Below, piece after piece: positions 1 through 7,514 of a stretch of DNA of 40,423 nt. Origin of the DNA: a virus. The DNA lies in the IMG/VR virus record IMGVR_UViG_3300034418_001059, positions 1-40,423 of that record; one strand, 5' to 3'. Position numbers and translations under genes: made by a program. Every line of letters starts with the position of its first letter. Within the stretch, counting starts at the first letter, position 1. The notes beneath the pieces were generated by a model, which saw only the letters and a program-made list of their open reading frames with translations, was not told the origin of the DNA and made no database searches.

Positions 1-200
1 CCAGATGTCAGCACAACGTCAGAACCGTTGGTAGCCGTGAAATCGGTGCCATCGACCAGCCTCACGCCGTTCATATAGACATCCACGAAGCCCGCCGTAT
101 AGCCCGCCGTAGCAAAGCTAGTTTGCCCAGAGGTAGCCGTGAAGGTCTGTCGCGTTTGTGTAGCCTGCGGGACAGGTATAGCGCCTAAATATCCAGCCAT
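1..200 (-). CDS. Tail fibre-like virion protein, N-terminal part (cut by window edge)
   Basis: The start codon is at 200, one base after the stop of the gene before it, and the frame is open to the left edge (66 full codons). The peptide begins MAGYLGAIPVPQATQTR and continues with FVDVYMNGVRLVDGTDFTAT. This short beta-rich repeat unit is common at the N-terminus of tail fibre or virion-attachment proteins of seawater phages. The neighbouring genes are tail fibres, which supports a role in the distal tail. The C-terminus is missing. If the window is a circular molecule, this frame continues directly into the partial gene at the right edge, giving a 100-residue protein. Confidence 0.75.
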   Translation of the reverse strand, partial: MAGYLGAIPVPQATQTRQTFTATSGQTSFATAGYTAGFVDVYMNGVRLVDGTDFTATNGSDVVLTS

Positions 201-201
201 G

Positions 202-1683
202 TTATACTTCCTCCAATGCCGTCACTCTGGCCTCTAATGCTTCAATCTTAGCCATAGCCTCTTGCAGTGCTTTAACAGCCTTCATGTACAACACAGAGTA
301 TTTTACAGAAAGATACTCTTCTTGATTGCCGTCTGCATCTAAGACTGGTTCGTCATCAGCATTAGTCTTAAAGTTCTGCTTCACCAATCCATTCATACCA
401 GCGGCTTGAAGGTCTTGAGCAATAACGCCAAGCATATTTGGTGCATCTAACTCAGCATCAATCATAGAGTAGTTCTTGAACTGCAGTGCTTTAATGTCAT
501 TCCACTGGGAACTGGCAGGAGCAATGTTTTCTTTTAGACGCCCATCTGATGTAGCACCGTAGGAGTTTGTTGCTGACTGAAAGTCACCGTTTTCTTCAAT
601 CTTAGATTTAACTACGTTTCGACGCATGTGTCTAAATACTTGGTCACTCCCAGTGCCATCTCTTGCCACAACCTGAGTTATGGTGTCGTTACTACCATCC
701 CCAGCATGGAAAATAGTAATAGCTTCCTCTGTCGAAGTATAAACACTACCGTGACTTCTGCCTACTTTTATACCTCCAGCCCTGATATACAAATCGCCAG
801 AGTCATCAAGCTGCATAGACCCCTCTGAGGTGGTTGATGACTCATAGGCATTGCCTACAGCAAAAAACTCTAAGTTTCCGTTGCCAGCGGTATCATCCGC
901 TGTGGCAATCATGCCGCCGAATTTATTGGTACTATTGTCATTCGTTTTGAATAAGTAACCACCAATGTACTCACCAGCGGTTACTGTTGTGTCGGACCTA
1001 CCTGCAACAAATTGAGTGCCGCCTGTGGCATGATTAACAAAGCTGAGTTTATTGGGGTTGTGTGTCTGTGGAGTATTGCTGTCTGGGTTACTAGATGACA
1101 TACCTATGTTGCCCGTCGAACCCTCGACGAAGAAAGCGTGAGTATCGGCATCAGACTCAACACGGAAGTCTAGGTCTTTACTGTCATCATTAAAAACGGT
1201 TTCAGATGCTGTCATATCCATACGACTGGCAAAATCTCCTGCTAACATTGCGCCTACTTTATATCTGCCACTCTCTACACCATCTCCTACTGCTACTATC
1301 TCTGTAAAAATTTGTGTATAGGTAACTGCTTCGTCTGCATCATTTTCGCCTTGAAAGTTAATTCTACCTGTATCGTCACCAGCAGCGGGACTACCTGAGT
1401 TACGATATAAATCTAAGGCTGGTCCTTTATTAGCATCTGCATCTGTAGAAATAAGTGTAAGCTGCGTAGTGTTATCAGCAGTTGTAATGGTTGATCCATC
1501 GTTTGCAGTAAAACCACCGTTAAACACAGGCGCAGCCGTGGTGGTCAGGACACCTGTTACTAGGGCAGTCGTTGCCATATCCACAGCACCATCAATGTCC
1601 ACAATGTCTAGGTTAGCTGTACCACTAATATCAGCCCCAGAGGTACTAAGGTTGACCGCTTTGCCGCCAATGTATCCAGCCAT
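202..1683 (-). CDS. Tail fibre/spike with C-terminal S74 intramolecular chaperone
   Basis: A 493-residue protein. Residues 1-45 carry an ISGTANLDIVDIDGAVDM-type repeat shared with the fibre gene at 2051-3481. The middle is a low-complexity Asp/Thr/Gly-rich beta region typical of trimeric fibres. From about residue 375 it matches the peptidase S74/endosialidase chaperone domain: SDGRLKENI with Ser379-Asp380 and Lys384, then LGVIAQDLQAAG, and a C-terminal coiled coil (about 467-491). In this family the domain folds the fibre trimer and then cleaves itself off N-terminal to the serine, so the mature fibre would end near residue 378. Receptor binding is inferred. Confidence 0.9.
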   Translation of the reverse strand: MAGYIGGKAVNLSTSGADISGTANLDIVDIDGAVDMATTALVTGVLTTTAAPVFNGGFTANDGSTITTADNTTQLTLISTDADANKGPALDLYRNSGSPAAGDDTGRINFQGENDADEAVTYTQIFTEIVAVGDGVESGRYKVGAMLAGDFASRMDMTASETVFNDDSKDLDFRVESDADTHAFFVEGSTGNIGMSSSNPDSNTPQTHNPNKLSFVNHATGGTQFVAGRSDTTVTAGEYIGGYLFKTNDNSTNKFGGMIATADDTAGNGNLEFFAVGNAYESSTTSEGSMQLDDSGDLYIRAGGIKVGRSHGSVYTSTEEAITIFHAGDGSNDTITQVVARDGTGSDQVFRHMRRNVVKSKIEENGDFQSATNSYGATSDGRLKENIAPASSQWNDIKALQFKNYSMIDAELDAPNMLGVIAQDLQAAGMNGLVKQNFKTNADDEPVLDADGNQEEYLSVKYSVLYMKAVKALQEAMAKIEALEARVTALEEV

Positions 1684-2036
1684 TATGTAATCTCCATATA
1701 ACTCATGGTTACTGAAACCTTATCCGCAACAGAACAATCAATTTTAACGATATCGCCCACGTTAAGGTTAATCTTTCCGTCCAAAACAGCAAGCGTTGAC
1801 CCAACAGGTATTGGTACACTCTTAACCAAAAACGCCGTTGTGTTTTGAGTTTGGCTGGTTTGAGTTGTTGTACTTACAATCGTTACAGATGCTGTGACCT
1901 GTGACGTGTGAACGTTTGCCAGTGTAAGCCCAAGAATAATAACTGTGCTACCGGACTGAACCGTGTATAAAGTTTCTGGTGTTCCTGAACTTGCAGGAGC
2001 AACATCTCTTGTGATTAACTTAAATGTATTAGCCAT
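1683..2036 (-). CDS. Small beta-sandwich-like virion protein, unrecognised
   Basis: A 117-residue protein starting MANTFKLITRDVAPASS. It is almost entirely alternating hydrophobic and Thr/Ser residues, with no cysteine and few charges, which suggests a compact beta-sandwich. Similar short proteins lie among tail fibre genes in marine phages. It sits between two fibre genes, and its stop overlaps the ATG of the S74 fibre (TAATG), so translation is probably coupled. A tail or baseplate accessory role, or a capsid decoration role, would both fit. No catalytic motif is visible. Confidence 0.8.
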   Translation of the reverse strand: MANTFKLITRDVAPASSGTPETLYTVQSGSTVIILGLTLANVHTSQVTASVTIVSTTTQTSQTQNTTAFLVKSVPIPVGSTLAVLDGKINLNVGDIVKIDCSVADKVSVTMSYMEIT

Positions 2037-2050
2037 TTATTTTTCCTATA

Positions 2051-3481
2051 TCACCCCAACGCAATCGCCAAAGCTGTCGCATCGTCTGTTGTTGCTACAA
2101 TTCCAGTTGCAGAAGGAAGCGTGAGAGTTACATCCGCAGTAGACGCGGGGCCTATTAATGTTACTTTGTTAGTTCCATTGTCAGTGTCTTCAAAGAACTC
2201 TACAAAGCCTGCGCCTGTAGCGCCGTTTTTTACAGAAATACCCGCGTTAGCAATGGGCTTTGCAGTGAGGGTTGCTACTCCAGTGACCAAAAGCGTAGAT
2301 GCCATGTCCACCGCACCGTCGATATCCACTACATCTAAGTTAGTGGTCCCGTCTACGTCGATAGCACCGCTGATATCTAATGAACCAAACGATCCCACAC
2401 CTGTAGTAGTAATGGCACTGGAACCGTTGTCGATAGCACCAAAACCAGATGTTATTGAACCTGAGTTTAAAGCCCCAACAGTAACAATGTTGCCGCCACC
2501 TACACTGTGGCTAGAAAAATAAGTGGACACTGTATCCACGTTGGTCATACGCATTGTGCCTGCATCGTTCACCAACAGGCCATCGCCACTTGCAACCGCA
2601 GTCGTACCCCGCGAAGTTCCACCGTCGATTAAATTAATCTCAGCCCCAGTCGTAGTGACCGCAGTGCCGTTAAGAGAAAGCGCATCTGTTTCCAGCGTAC
2701 CATCAATGTCCGCGTCACCTGAAATATCTAAAGAACCTGCGTCTAGCTCTCCAGTTAAAGTAATGTTTCGAAAACTAGCAACGTCTTTGTTGGCGTCTAC
2801 GGTAACAGTCTTGGACGCAACTACAGTTCCAACCGCTGCGCCTGTATCGTTGTAGTTTAGCTCCGCTGCCGTGCTGGTAAGTGCCGTAGAGCCTAATGTT
2901 AATTGTCCATCAGGAACAATCAAACCCGCAGCCCCACTAAGTATTAAATCGTCGGCACTTGTGTCCCAAAGCATAAACGCACTGGCAGTGTCTCCAAACA
3001 GCTTAACATCGTAACCTTGATCGTTAACACCCACCGTTAAAGTTGAGTCTAATTGAACTGCGCCATCTATATCTACAGCATCTAGATTTGTTGTTCCGTC
3101 TACGTCGATGTTTCCGCTAATGTCTAACGAAGCAAATGTTCCAACGCCTGTGGTTGTTAACGAGGACGCCCCATCGTTAATAAATAAATCTGCGACTGTG
3201 GCTGTGACAAAGACAACTGCCGTGCCACTAAGCGATATAGCGCTGTCTGAATTAGAACTTTCAGTAACCGAACGAGTAAGTGTTGTGCCGCTTGACGTAT
3301 ATGTCCCACTGCCAATTTCAAAATTAGTTCCATCCTCTATAGCATATCTAATAGTTTGACCGTTGGTTATTCCAGCATTAGCGAAAGTTTGGTAGCCTGT
3401 TGCAGCGCTTCCCAAGGTAATCGTTCCAGTACCCGTGGTACTGGTAGACATTTTTGCACGATTTCCTAAAGATATTGCCAT
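2051..3481 (-). CDS. Repeat-rich tail fibre-like protein
   Basis: A 476-residue, strongly acidic, Thr/Ser/Gly-rich protein. Residues 1-100 form an N-terminal attachment-like domain (MAISLGNRAKMSTS onward). Two near-identical modules follow, at residues 104-142 and 354-392, each built on SLDISG-x-IDVDGTTNLD-x-VDIDGAV, plus a degenerate third copy near 250-263. Paired TALTSTAAELNY- and TAVTTTGAEINL-like segments also recur. The repetition fits a long beta-structured fibre shaft. It lacks the S74 chaperone found in the next gene. The shared module suggests the two genes recombine or diverged from one another. Confidence 0.85.
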   Translation of the reverse strand: MAISLGNRAKMSTSTTGTGTITLGSAATGYQTFANAGITNGQTIRYAIEDGTNFEIGSGTYTSSGTTLTRSVTESSNSDSAISLSGTAVVFVTATVADLFINDGASSLTTTGVGTFASLDISGNIDVDGTTNLDAVDIDGAVQLDSTLTVGVNDQGYDVKLFGDTASAFMLWDTSADDLILSGAAGLIVPDGQLTLGSTALTSTAAELNYNDTGAAVGTVVASKTVTVDANKDVASFRNITLTGELDAGSLDISGDADIDGTLETDALSLNGTAVTTTGAEINLIDGGTSRGTTAVASGDGLLVNDAGTMRMTNVDTVSTYFSSHSVGGGNIVTVGALNSGSITSGFGAIDNGSSAITTTGVGSFGSLDISGAIDVDGTTNLDVVDIDGAVDMASTLLVTGVATLTAKPIANAGISVKNGATGAGFVEFFEDTDNGTNKVTLIGPASTADVTLTLPSATGIVATTDDATALAIALG

Positions 3482-3482
3482 G

Positions 3483-3917
3483 TTAAGCTATCCGTATAAT
3501 TGCGTTACTCGCGTCAGCGGTGGGAAAAACGATAGTGAAGTCTCCAGACGTGGCACCTTTATCGGCTCCAAAGTCCAAAACACAAACAGACGGATCGCCT
3601 GACGCGGCCTCATTATAAATTAAAGCACCGCGCACCGAAGAAATTGTTACGTTAGAAAACACCTCATCAGAAAAGTCAGTCAGAGCTGTTGTGCCGGTAG
3701 TCGTTGGCGTTACGCTTGTTAAAAACTGACCCTTTGCAGTGTAATTTGTTCCCGTTATTTCATTGCTACTTGTGTAAGCAGTGGTAGCCGCAGTGAAACT
3801 TGCACTGTTGTCATACAAAGCAATCTTAAACTGGTCACTTGCCGCAGTGAAATTATGTGTAGCTGTCATTAATTCTTTTTTGAATGAAGTACACAGGAAG
3901 TTGCCCGTAAAAGCCAT
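3483..3917 (-). CDS. Virion structural protein, unrecognised (144 aa)
   Basis: The 144-residue product starts MAFTGNFLCTSFKKELM, and the phrase FKIALYDNSASFTAATTAY is followed by beta-rich, Thr-rich sequence ending in TADASNAIIRIA. It ends two bases before the ATG of the fibre at 3481 and overlaps its upstream neighbour by one base at 3917, so it belongs to the tail-gene block. Proteins of this pattern occur beside fibre genes in uncultured marine phages; no function is known to me. A tail or fibre-connecting role is inferred only from position. Confidence 0.8.
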   Translation of the reverse strand: MAFTGNFLCTSFKKELMTATHNFTAASDQFKIALYDNSASFTAATTAYTSSNEITGTNYTAKGQFLTSVTPTTTGTTALTDFSDEVFSNVTISSVRGALIYNEAASGDPSVCVLDFGADKGATSGDFTIVFPTADASNAIIRIA

Positions 3918-4201
3918 TACATTTTCCTTATATATTCGGCCAAATCAGAATGACCCGCTTCTTTTATCGCATTATATACCGTAGTACGGTCACTTTGGAT
4001 AGCCTGTTTCATGTAGATGACCAGCAGCTTCTCTATGCTGTCACGATAAGCAATAGCCTGATCCCGTAGCGTAGGGTGCGCGTCCTCAGAGAACGCAACG
4101 ATCTTACCTACGCAACGGTGAGCCACCTCTTCAGGAGTTGCACCACGATTGTTTGTGGTTTGAACATCAACCTTAAACTCTCCAAAAGACATGTTGTTCA
4201 T
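3917..4201 (-). CDS. Small helical protein, unrecognised (94 aa)
   Basis: A 94-residue, mainly alpha-helical, charged protein (MNNMSFGEFKVDVQTTNNRG onward) with no membrane segment and a C-terminus reading HSDLAEYIRKM. It is packed between an adaptor-like gene (4-base ATGA-type overlap at 4198-4201) and a tail gene (1-base overlap at 3917), so it is translated within the virion operon. It may be a virion component or an assembly chaperone. The sequence gives no functional clue beyond helical content and position. Confidence 0.75.
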   Translation of the reverse strand: MNNMSFGEFKVDVQTTNNRGATPEEVAHRCVGKIVAFSEDAHPTLRDQAIAYRDSIEKLLVIYMKQAIQSDRTTVYNAIKEAGHSDLAEYIRKM

Positions 4202-4866
4202 TGTTTCGGCCTAATAACTTGACCAACACGGTAACCTTGTGTGGTTTCTTTGGCCTCACCCAACAACTTTAGACCAGACAAAGACTCCTGAAATCTCTTG
4301 TCATACATAGCCATAACGTCCTGCTCACCTTTCATAAAGATGTACGCCTCTATTAACGAACCGTACAAAAGGCTTAACTCTGCATTTTCACTTAACCATG
4401 TTGTACCACTGTCTGATCCTGCCGTAAGGCTTGCGGGGCGGTACAAGTAGTGAAGCTCTGCCGTATAGTCAACGTTTGGTGTTGGTGCTAAGATAAAGTT
4501 GCTGACGTCAAACGTAGCGTAATATTTCGGCACACCTGTTGTAGCAGGATCGGAGGTATAGCTTTGAACAAAGCTAACATCTTTAAACTCTACAAATCCG
4601 TAATCACTGCCACTGGTTATTGGGTCCGTAACAGTTCTTAGGCTTAACGAATATGGCGCTAAAAAATCACTTGGCATCGCAAGAAACTTGTTTCCACTAG
4701 ACGCTATACCTGAAACATTTTTTCGAAATAGACTTAGCTGAACAGATTTTAAAACTCGTTCCTCTGCTGCCCGTATAAACAGAGGGAGATTAGCTACAAA
4801 AGAAGTCTCCGTGTTCTCAGTGTAATCCTGCAACGCTGTTTTTAACTGCGCAAATGTAAAGCTCAT
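4198..4866 (-). CDS. Head-tail adaptor-like protein
   Basis: A 222-residue protein with a helical N-terminus (FTFAQLKTALQDYTENTETS, then PLFIRAAEERVLKSVQLSLF), a central beta section around LAMPSDFLAPYSLSL, and a helical C-terminus (YGSLIEAYIFMKGEQDVMAMYDK). This arrangement is typical of podovirus adaptor proteins that ring the underside of the portal, such as the phage SU10 adaptor family. A second protein of similar size and layout lies at 5188-5853. The family name is from memory of the pattern and is not a database result. It overlaps both neighbours by 4 bases. Confidence 0.65.
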   Translation of the reverse strand: MSFTFAQLKTALQDYTENTETSFVANLPLFIRAAEERVLKSVQLSLFRKNVSGIASSGNKFLAMPSDFLAPYSLSLRTVTDPITSGSDYGFVEFKDVSFVQSYTSDPATTGVPKYYATFDVSNFILAPTPNVDYTAELHYLYRPASLTAGSDSGTTWLSENAELSLLYGSLIEAYIFMKGEQDVMAMYDKRFQESLSGLKLLGEAKETTQGYRVGQVIRPKQ

Positions 4867-5186
4867 GACGTGACCACCGTAACCTCTCCGACTTCCCCTG
4901 TAGATTTCAACCTGTTAGGAGTCAACGACTCGTCCCCGTTAAAACCAACGGGTCGAAAACCGTATTGAATGTTTCTTTGCTCCTCCAAACCAGACTCTGG
5001 CCTAGGGTTTCTTAACGCTTGGGGATCAGCCCCTACCTTGGGAGGGAATAGCTGAGGATGCTTTGGATCGAACTCGTCCTTGCCGACACGCGCCCCTGTC
5101 CACTCCTCTCGCATATCTCTCAGTCTATAACGAAAACCAGAACGATCCGAAATTCCATACGCATTCTTGTCTGAAGCATAGGCCAT
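4863..5186 (-). CDS. Conserved marine-phage virion protein, unknown function (107 aa)
   Basis: A 107-residue, Arg/Pro/Asn-rich hydrophilic protein. Its phrases SGFRYRLRDMREEWTGARVG and EFDPKHPQLFPPKVG look highly conserved in character, with little predicted regular structure. It lies between the two adaptor-like genes, overlapping the downstream one by 4 bases and following the upstream one after a single base. The extended, Pro-rich composition suggests a linker or plug peptide lying on a larger virion surface, perhaps at the head-tail junction. That is inference from composition and position. Confidence 0.75.
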   Translation of the reverse strand: MAYASDKNAYGISDRSGFRYRLRDMREEWTGARVGKDEFDPKHPQLFPPKVGADPQALRNPRPESGLEEQRNIQYGFRPVGFNGDESLTPNRLKSTGEVGEVTVVTS

Positions 5187-5187
5187 G

Positions 5188-5853
5188 TCACACCCTTAGA
5201 TACTGAATGCTTGGTTGAAGTTTAAGAGGAACACGATCCTCGTCCTCGTCAGAGGCCCGTTGGAACTCTTCTTCATACACACTCTTCAAAAGTTGAATCC
5301 GTTCCGGCGCTCTTTTCATAGCGATATAATACGCCAGCCCCGCTACCATACATGGGTAAAACCGAAACGGCATGTCCGTTGTGTTCACCAACGTATCGGC
5401 GTCCTCAATTCTCTGCACATAGTAGTAGATTAACTGATCTGTAGAGTTCTCGGGAACGGCCCACAGATTTATAACAGGATCAATCTGTCTGTTAAACCAA
5501 AACTGGCTTGGTCTACCCTGCGTGGTTTTGTTGGGAAGAGTGGCATACTCCCCCCGACTAATTCGTTCTACCTCATAGTCTGTATTGCTGCGCCTAAGAA
5601 CAATTTCTAGTACATCAACAACATCCGCCGTTAACGTCTGAGTGGCCTGCCCTTGCGTCAACGTTATAGTTCCCTGCGCCACGGTCCACATGTTGATGCC
5701 ACGGTTTGCCCAATCAGCAAACATTAGGTTCAAAGACCTACGCGCCGTTCGAGCATCGTAGCCAGTGCGGACCTCTAGTCCACACCGCTCATACGCTTCC
5801 TCAATAATCTCACCAACATCAATGTTGAAATCTCTGGACCCAGAAGTAGCCAT
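5188..5853 (-). CDS. Adaptor/tail accessory factor-like protein
   Basis: A 221-residue protein with an N-terminal helical section: VGEIIEEAYERCGLEVRTG, then RRSLNLMFADWANRGINMW. A beta-rich middle (TITLTQGQATQTLTADVVDV) and a helical C-terminus (FRFYPCMVAGLAYYIAMKRA) follow. The layout matches portal-proximal adaptor or tail accessory factors of podoviruses (P22 gp4-like or SU10-adaptor-like). It ends one base before the next gene and pairs with the adaptor-like protein at 4198-4866. I am fairly sure it is a head-tail connector component, less sure which one. Confidence 0.65.
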   Translation of the reverse strand: MATSGSRDFNIDVGEIIEEAYERCGLEVRTGYDARTARRSLNLMFADWANRGINMWTVAQGTITLTQGQATQTLTADVVDVLEIVLRRSNTDYEVERISRGEYATLPNKTTQGRPSQFWFNRQIDPVINLWAVPENSTDQLIYYYVQRIEDADTLVNTTDMPFRFYPCMVAGLAYYIAMKRAPERIQLLKSVYEEEFQRASDEDEDRVPLKLQPSIQYLRV

Positions 5854-5855
5854 GA

Positions 5856-6017
5856 TTAATACAACTTCGGTGATTGATTAGTTTTAATCATAACACAACC
5901 GCCGTTTTTAAAGCTTGTAACTTTGCCGCCGTTTTTCATGTACCCCATTTTATTACGAACTGGCTCAGGTAACTTTTTAAGACCAGTCTGGTCTTCTGTT
6001 GGTTGTTTCATATCCAT
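5856..6017 (-). CDS. 53-aa small protein with Gly-Gly motifs
   Basis: Found by reading the gap between 5853 and 6029. ATG at 6017 is preceded by AAGGAGAAG, a strong ribosome binding site, and the stop at 5856-5858 is two bases from the next start. The product begins MDMKQPTEDQTGLKK and has the segment MGYMKNGGKVTSFKNGG, with two aromatic-then-Gly-Gly motifs (Gly30-31, Gly39-40). Related motifs occur in four other late proteins of this window. The function is unknown. It is basic, and its place among other small basic proteins suggests a virion or DNA-associated role. Confidence 0.7.
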   Translation of the reverse strand: MDMKQPTEDQTGLKKLPEPVRNKMGYMKNGGKVTSFKNGGCVMIKTNQSPKLY

Positions 6018-6028
6018 TAGACTTCTCC

Positions 6029-6397
6029 TTAAAACTGACGAACAGCGCCCTTGGTACTCTTGCGCCTAGATTCCATTACTTGTCCGCAGCCTTTCGCGAC
6101 CGCTTCGCCTTCTTTGCCTTCGCCTTGGTAGGGCCTTTTGACTTGTCCCCCAAGGGTATAGCCTCTGACCTTGGCTTTCTTAGTGTTACTGACAACGGTT
6201 TTTCCTTTTTTGCCAGCTTTCTTCTTTTTCTTAGCAGTCGAAGCTCTATCTGCTTTAGAAAGAGAACGTGCTTTAGCCAACGGAAGGCATCGGTCAGGGT
6301 TCTTCTTGTCCTTTGAAGTACCGCATGGACCTTTGATTTTACCATCAGTTCCTATCCTCACCCACTTCTGGTCGCGCCACTTTTTTAACTCGCCCAT
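6029..6397 (-). CDS. Lys-rich small protein, DUF5872-like
   Basis: A 122-residue, very basic protein. The N-terminus (ELKKWRDQKWVRIGTDGKIK followed by GPCGTSKDKKNPDRC) matches my memory of the DUF5872 pattern: W-x(n)-KWV-x-I, then Pro-Cys-Gly. A Lys run at about 55-66 and the segment GYTLGGQV (Tyr80, Gly83-84) follow. Cys25, Cys37 and Cys104 could bind metal. It overlaps the next upstream gene by one base. The charge suggests nucleic-acid binding, perhaps packaged with the genome; this is inference. The overlapping 89-codon frame at 6076-6345 is a shadow. Confidence 0.7.
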   Translation of the reverse strand: MGELKKWRDQKWVRIGTDGKIKGPCGTSKDKKNPDRCLPLAKARSLSKADRASTAKKKKKAGKKGKTVVSNTKKAKVRGYTLGGQVKRPYQGEGKEGEAVAKGCGQVMESRRKSTKGAVRQF

Positions 6398-6654
6398 TAC
6401 GACTTCTTCTTCTTGCCTTTTGCACCCTTAGCGTAGTTAGGGTCTTTGCAATACTTTGAAGCCGCCATGTTTGCATACGCCGAAGGATACGTGTCAAAAG
6501 TTCTTTTCGCCCAAGCCTTACCCGAAGGACAAATCTTGCTGCCCTTGGATTTAGGAGAAGCCTTACCACCTCTTTTATAGTAGGTAAGACCCTTGAGAGT
6601 CTTAGCGGGTGGCTTGGACACTTGCTGTTCCATCTGACCTCTGGATATAGCCAT
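6397..6654 (-). CDS. Small basic protein, unrecognised (85 aa)
   Basis: Start chosen at 6654 because it is an ATG with GGAG seven bases upstream; the upstream in-frame GTG at 6660 has no such site. The protein is Lys-rich (LTYYKRGGKASPKSKGSK) with CPSGKAWAKRTFDTYPSAYA and a Lys tail KGKKKKS. Tyr26 with Gly29-30 repeats the aromatic-Gly-Gly motif of its neighbours. It resembles a second, divergent copy of the DUF5872-type pattern (Cys, Pro, Ser/Gly, Lys). Its 5' end overlaps the end of the membrane protein gene by about 50 bases in another frame. Confidence 0.65.
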   Translation of the reverse strand: MAISRGQMEQQVSKPPAKTLKGLTYYKRGGKASPKSKGSKICPSGKAWAKRTFDTYPSAYANMAASKYCKDPNYAKGAKGKKKKS

Positions 6655-6820
6655 AATCACGCTCCATGTACGATTTAATGTACGCTATTTCTGACGCTAT
6701 AACTTCTGTTTTTTTATCTACAGAGATTAAAGTTTGAGTTGTCCAAGTGGCCCAGCTATAACTGACCGCGCCAATGCCGCCAATAACCGCCGTAAGAAGA
6801 ATAACTACCACTTGTTTCAT
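6602..6820 (-). CDS. Single-pass small membrane protein
   Basis: Start chosen at ATG 6820, which shares its A with the stop of the upstream gene (TGATG) and has GGAAG five bases upstream. The 72-residue product has one N-terminal transmembrane helix (MKQVVVILLTAVIGGIGAVS), then a hydrophilic helical tail with DKKTEVIASEIAYIKSYMER. Size and layout are like phage holin, spanin-like or small host-membrane-interacting proteins. The lysis genes are 6 kb away, so holin is not the obvious reading. About 50 bases at its 3' end overlap the following gene. Confidence 0.6.
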   Translation of the reverse strand: MKQVVVILLTAVIGGIGAVSYSWATWTTQTLISVDKKTEVIASEIAYIKSYMERDYGYIQRSDGTASVQATR

Positions 6821-7104
6821 CAACACTTCCAACGTTTTCTAGCCTGTCTTAAACGACTATTCGGGTCTTTAGCCGCCTTTGGAAACTTCTTCATCTGTCC
6901 TGCCGAACGAGCGCAATAAGACTTCCTGCGCTTGGCGTCCTTGCTGCCCTTCTTTACTTTACCCGTGACCGCTGTTTTAAGCTTTGATCCCGGGTTTGCA
7001 GCGCGGTGGGCTTTCACGCCCTTTTCCGTCATTCCCGCCCCAGACTTAGTGGGGCGGTAATTTTTCTTGTTACGCTTTATCGGCTTATCCGAACGACTAG
7101 CCAT
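6820..7104 (-). CDS. Small basic protein, DUF6321-like
   Basis: A 94-residue, Lys/Arg-rich protein (about one third basic) with GAGMTEKGVKAHRAANPGSK, then LKTAVTGKVKKGSKDAKRRK, and Cys63 and Cys94 near the C-terminus. The pattern GKVKxGSKxAKRRKSxCAR is, from memory, that of DUF6321, which is widespread in marine phages. Its function is unknown. Extreme basicity and position among virion genes suggest DNA condensation or a packaged host-DNA-binding protein; both are inference. Its stop overlaps the membrane protein start, and its own start overlaps the gene before it. Confidence 0.75.
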   Translation of the reverse strand: MASRSDKPIKRNKKNYRPTKSGAGMTEKGVKAHRAANPGSKLKTAVTGKVKKGSKDAKRRKSYCARSAGQMKKFPKAAKDPNSRLRQARKRWKC

Positions 7105-7501
7105 ACTCTTTTCTCATATCCAGTATGATAGTGTATGTGTCCGCACTTGTATGACCGACTGTTGTGAACATCACATCTCCAGTCTTTCCAGAACCGGAGT
7201 TGTTAGTCAAACCGCCGAACACACTGTACTCGTGGTTGCCACTTTGGTTCTCACCTAGTTCAATACATAGAACATCGGTTGTTGCGTCCCAAAGAATTTG
7301 AACCTTCATGCCAATACACTGCCACCAGATTCTTTCTATCACAACGCCAGTACAAGCAGCGCCATCCAAACCCGTAGTCAGTGCAGAAACATCAACCTTC
7401 TTAACTGCCGATTCTCCGGAGCCATCTGAGATGTTCGTAAACTTTTGAACAACTCTTTTGGCCCCGTCGAAAAGCGTCTGTGTAGCTACAGCATCTGCCA
7501 T
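7097..7501 (-). CDS. Beta-rich virion protein, unrecognised (134 aa)
   Basis: A 134-residue protein, MADAVATQTLFDGAKRVVQK onward, with predicted beta strands, a Trp pair (IWWQCIGMKVQILWD) and a C-terminal DTYTIILDMRKEYG. ATG at 7501 has GGAG six bases upstream. No motif is diagnostic. It belongs to the block just downstream of the capsid genes, where head decoration, head-tail completion and structural genes usually sit. A virion structural role is likely from position and the beta-rich composition. Confidence 0.75.
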   Translation of the reverse strand: MADAVATQTLFDGAKRVVQKFTNISDGSGESAVKKVDVSALTTGLDGAACTGVVIERIWWQCIGMKVQILWDATTDVLCIELGENQSGNHEYSVFGGLTNNSGSGKTGDVMFTTVGHTSADTYTIILDMRKEYG

Positions 7502-7514
7502 ATCACGCTCCTAT

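Noticed and set aside
2121-2855. Long plus-strand open frames opposite the tail fibre genes
   Set aside because: They are antisense shadows caused by the low-complexity repeat composition of the fibre gene.
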